A DNA stretch of 64,000 bases. Source: Salinimicrobium sp035607535. GTDB taxonomy: Bacteria; Bacteroidota; Bacteroidia; Flavobacteriales; Flavobacteriaceae. The notes under the pieces are model-generated. The model was not told where the DNA came from and searched no databases. It worked only from the letters and a program-made list of their open reading frames with translations. Below are positions 61,486 to 64,000 of this stretch, piece by piece (the stretch's first letter is position 1; every line of letters begins with the position of its first letter). The translations under genes and the position numbers were made by a program. The DNA lies in contig NZ_JAYDZX010000001.1 of assembly GCF_035607535.1 (NCBI RefSeq), positions 310,001-374,000 on the forward strand, given 5' to 3'.

Positions 61486-61996
61486 ATTCGTCTTTTAAAA
61501 TTGAATAAATAAAGACATCCCGGTATTTACCTTTTCTAAAGTGATGTTTCCTTAGGACTCCTTCTTTTTTAAAACCAAGATCTTCATAAATAGAAATTGC
61601 GCGATTATGATCAACATCTACCGTGAGATAAATTCTCTCCAGATTGCGCTCCCTAAAACCAAAGTTCAACATTTGAGCTGTGGCTTGTTTGCCATATCCC
61701 TTTCCCCATTCAGATTTATCCCCTAAAAGAATTGAAAATTCAGCGTTTCGGTCAATCCATTGAATATTGATAAGATTCACCATTCCAATCAACTTATCAT
61801 TTTCCTTTAATGCTACCCCAAGACGAATATTGACTTTATCATTCATTATCACCTCCTCTATCCATTTTTTTTCTCTATCTGGTGATGTATGAAAAACATT
61901 ACCAGCCAAAAGATCTGTCACCTCAGGATCGTTACGCCAGGTGGAGGTAAGGCTGAAATCCTTAATTTCTAAAGCTCTTAAATAAATTTCCATCAA
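61478..61996 (-). CDS. GNAT N-acetyltransferase, LegH candidate, 172 aa
   Basis: A RimJ/RimL-type GNAT with acetyl-CoA motif WGKGYGKQATAQMLN and DVDHNRAISIYEDLGF. Positioned right after legC, it most likely acetylates the 4-amino group in the legionaminic pathway, the LegH step; PseH enzymes have a similar form. M1 or M2 could be the start. Confidence 0.82.
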   Translation of the reverse strand: MMEIYLRALEIKDFSLTSTWRNDPEVTDLLAGNVFHTSPDREKKWIEEVIMNDKVNIRLGVALKENDKLIGMVNLINIQWIDRNAEFSILLGDKSEWGKGYGKQATAQMLNFGFRERNLERIYLTVDVDHNRAISIYEDLGFKKEGVLRKHHFRKGKYRDVFIYSILKDEYV

Positions 61997-62003
61997 GTTA
62001 TAT

Positions 62004-63155
62004 TTAGATGTTGCCTATAACACTGCTTGGTATGTTCACGATCCTGTCTTCAAGAAACTCGGCATTTTTTTGTCTATCTCGTAAACAATTCTCGTACATT
62101 GGTAATTTATACATTAATTTCCAGATAGGCCGGGTCATGACTCCGGATTCATTAGTCAAACTCAAAAACATGTCTCGTTCTTTCCTATTTTCTAACTCAA
62201 GACACATGAGCCAATAATTAGCTTTTGTTCCGCTATCTTCTGTTCGAAATTTGATGTTCATTGAACTGAAGAATTCTTTGTAAATGTTTGCCAATTCTCT
62301 TTTTTTATTCAGAAACTGGTCCAGATTCTCGAGCTGAGCACACGCCAATGCGGCATTAAGATTTGGCATTCTAAAATTATAGCCCAGTTCATTGTGTACA
62401 AATTCATATGTATGCGGCTCCTTTGCCGTGGTTGTCAGAAATTTTGCTTTTTCTCCAAGCTTTACATTACCGGTCACCAGGGCTCCACCTCCACCACTGG
62501 TGACAATTTTATTTCCATTAAAGGAAAAAACCCCTATTTCCCCAAAGCTTCCGGTAGGCTTAGTTCCTACCAGACTACCTAAAGATTCGGCAGCATCTTC
62601 AATTAGGGGGATATTCCATTGGGAGCAGATTTCCACAAGTTCTGTTATTCTAACCGGAAAGCCAAAGGTGTGCATTGGCATACATGCAGCTATCCTATTA
62701 CCTGTTCTTTTATTGTAGCACCCATTCTCACGGATCTCAGCATTCTCATTTAAAAAAGCCGTTACTGCTTTTGGAGATAATCCCATCGTATCCAAATCAA
62801 CGTCTAAAAATACAGGATGTGCTTTATTGTAGGATATAGCATTGGCTGTAGCAACAAAAGTAAGGGCCTGGGTAAGAACTTCATCTCCAGGCTCCACTCC
62901 CACCAATTGTAGTGCAACCTGCAGACCTGAAGTTCCATTTACAACCGCCACGCTTTTTTTAGTACCTGTAATGCTTTGCATCATTTCCTCGAACCTGTCC
63001 ACAAAAGCACCTACAGAGGAAACAAGAGTAGAATCTATTGTTTCTGTTACATAACGTTTCTCATTTCCGGAGAATTTTGGTTCATGAAGAGGAATGAAAG
63101 CTTGACTGCCATACAAATCCCTAATGAAGGAAATACTTTTTTCAGCTGCTTTCAT
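62004..63155 (-). CDS. legC: LegC-type PLP aminotransferase, 383 aa
   Basis: A DegT/DnrJ/EryC1 enzyme that aminates C4 of the NDP-4-keto-6-deoxy sugar. The PLP lysine is in FSFNGNKIVTSGGGGA. The MPMHTFGFPVRI segment and the C-terminal IVNIPSSV are typical of LegC. It follows legB with a one-base overlap (ATG shares its first base with the legB stop). Confidence 0.93.
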   Translation of the reverse strand: MKAAEKSISFIRDLYGSQAFIPLHEPKFSGNEKRYVTETIDSTLVSSVGAFVDRFEEMMQSITGTKKSVAVVNGTSGLQVALQLVGVEPGDEVLTQALTFVATANAISYNKAHPVFLDVDLDTMGLSPKAVTAFLNENAEIRENGCYNKRTGNRIAACMPMHTFGFPVRITELVEICSQWNIPLIEDAAESLGSLVGTKPTGSFGEIGVFSFNGNKIVTSGGGGALVTGNVKLGEKAKFLTTTAKEPHTYEFVHNELGYNFRMPNLNAALACAQLENLDQFLNKKRELANIYKEFFSSMNIKFRTEDSGTKANYWLMCLELENRKERDMFLSLTNESGVMTRPIWKLMYKLPMYENCLRDRQKNAEFLEDRIVNIPSSVIGNI

Positions 63156-64000
63156 TACATCTTTGAATCTAAGTACTTCCCGGTTTCCTTATGTCCAAAG
63201 TTAGGGATCATTTCGAAGAACAGTTCTACTATATCCTCCTTTTTCCATGCTCCGGCAGACTTCATTTGTTCAATAGTGCTCGTAAAATGATCTATCTTTT
63301 CGTCCTCCACATTAAGTTCATTCTTAATTACTCCCAGATTATGGAACCTGTCCAAATCAAGAGTTTCTTTTTGCGTGAAGAATTCCTCAAAATCCTTCTC
63401 TCCCGTAGTATCGCTTTTGGTGAAGTAGCAAGGCCACTTTTTCTCATCCGGAAGAAATTTCACCAGTTCCCGTGCTTCATCCTCAGAATGACAGATATGA
63501 GGTTCAAATCCAATTTGTTTCAGGTATCTTTCAGCAATATCTGAAAAAGAGATTAAATGAAGCTCCTCACTGAGTTTAGGAAAAAATATATCTCTATTTC
63601 CTCCGAGCAGACAAGACATTAGACAAAGTTCACCTGACTCCTTGGGAGTTACAAAATAACGCTTAACATCTGTAGGAGCCACAATGGGTTGTTTCTTTTG
63701 TATACGTTGATTAAAACTGTGTAGCAAAGAACCATCAGAGAAAGCAACATTTGCAAAACGAGCGGTAGAAATAGAAATATCTCTGCTTCTTCTCATTAAA
63801 TACATTTCCATTATCCTTTTAGAAGCACCCATCATGTTGACAGGATTTGCTGCTTTATCTGTGGATACACAAAAATATTTTTTGGTGCCTTTTGATATTG
63901 CCTGTTCAATTGTTTTATCGGTATTGAAAATATTTACATCGATCATGCGCATTAGTGTAAAAGGATCCTTTTCACTACGAACATGTTTTAAAGCAGATAA
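63155..64000 (-). CDS. legB: LegB-like NDP-GlcNAc 4,6-dehydratase, N-terminus beyond the window
   Basis: The frame is open from the window edge (LSALKHVRSEKDPFTLMRM..) for 282 codons, so only the C-terminal two thirds is present. The active-site region CVSTDKAANPVNMMGASKR and STARFANVAFSDGSLL mark a polysaccharide-type extended SDR. The C-terminal region (about 150 residues after YFVTPKESGELC) is longer than in PglF-like enzymes and fits LegB. It opens the legionaminic pathway using GDP-GlcNAc. Confidence 0.9.
   Translation of the reverse strand, partial: LSALKHVRSEKDPFTLMRMIDVNIFNTDKTIEQAISKGTKKYFCVSTDKAANPVNMMGASKRIMEMYLMRRSRDISISTARFANVAFSDGSLLHSFNQRIQKKQPIVAPTDVKRYFVTPKESGELCLMSCLLGGNRDIFFPKLSEELHLISFSDIAERYLKQIGFEPHICHSEDEARELVKFLPDEKKWPCYFTKSDTTGEKDFEEFFTQKETLDLDRFHNLGVIKNELNVEDEKIDHFTSTIEQMKSAGAWKKEDIVELFFEMIPNFGHKETGKYLDSKM

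Noticed and set aside
23423..64000. Insertion sequences or integrases explaining the locus
   Set aside because: No transposase, integrase or att-like direct repeat was seen in the window; transfer is suggested only by locus content.

Overview
The window is a chromosomal segment of a Flavobacteriaceae bacterium (Bacteroidota). It has low GC, a Bacteroidota-type LptD, a TamB and PG_1098-type methyltransferase, and repeated promoter matches to the Bacteroidota form TTG-N19..21-TAnnTTTG. tRNA genes lack an encoded CCA, and Shine-Dalgarno sites are mostly absent. I cannot name the genus from the sequence alone. Gene family, pathway and operon calls below come from reading motifs, not from searches.

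Positions 1-19.9 kb hold housekeeping and envelope genes. On the minus strand lie a GH3 N-acetylglucosaminidase (cut by the window start) with a small conserved protein. Next comes an operon of amidase, MlaD-like protein and two Fe-S proteins, read from a promoter shared with divergent lptD-ridA. A very long tamB is head to head with a tight plus-strand operon: tsaD, rsmE, a DUF4159 gene, a SpoU methyltransferase, an AI-2E family exporter and a SAM methyltransferase. Perfect hairpins separate two convergent gene pairs.

Positions 19.9-23.4 kb are a junction: a lone GT2, a 14-bp minisatellite, a tRNA-Ser/tRNA-Pro operon with two hairpins behind it, and an ABC1/UbiB kinase gene.

Positions 23.4-64 kb (running off the end) are one large surface-glycan locus, almost all on the minus strand. 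From the low end it carries: (a) export and control: wzi, cpsB phosphatase, wzc kinase, wza; (b) a pglF-pglE-pglD-pglC set predicted to build UDP-diNAc-bacillosamine and load it on undecaprenyl phosphate; (c) glycosyltransferases, a Wzy-like polymerase, an asparagine-synthase-like amidotransferase and a PglK/MsbA-like ABC flippase; (d) a coupled module at 42.2-46.5 kb with two pyruvate-type aldolases, one fused to a sialyltransferase-fold-like domain, plus a CMP-sugar synthetase, a HAD phosphatase and a GT29-like sialyltransferase homologue; (e) a second CMP-sugar synthetase beside a capsule-type glycosyltransferase with four cysteines; (f) a near-complete GDP-route legionaminic acid pathway (legB, legC, a LegH candidate, legI, legG, ptmE, legF, ptmF, ptmA). 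The legionaminic pathway is interleaved with a FemAB-like transferase, a PIG-L deacetylase, a formyltransferase-like protein and a divergent second NeuC homologue.

Reading the locus as a whole, the cell probably makes a polysaccharide or lipid-linked oligosaccharide that starts with bacillosamine and carries a modified legionaminic acid. It probably also carries a second CMP-activated acid made by module (d). Module (d) is my best candidate for an undescribed system.
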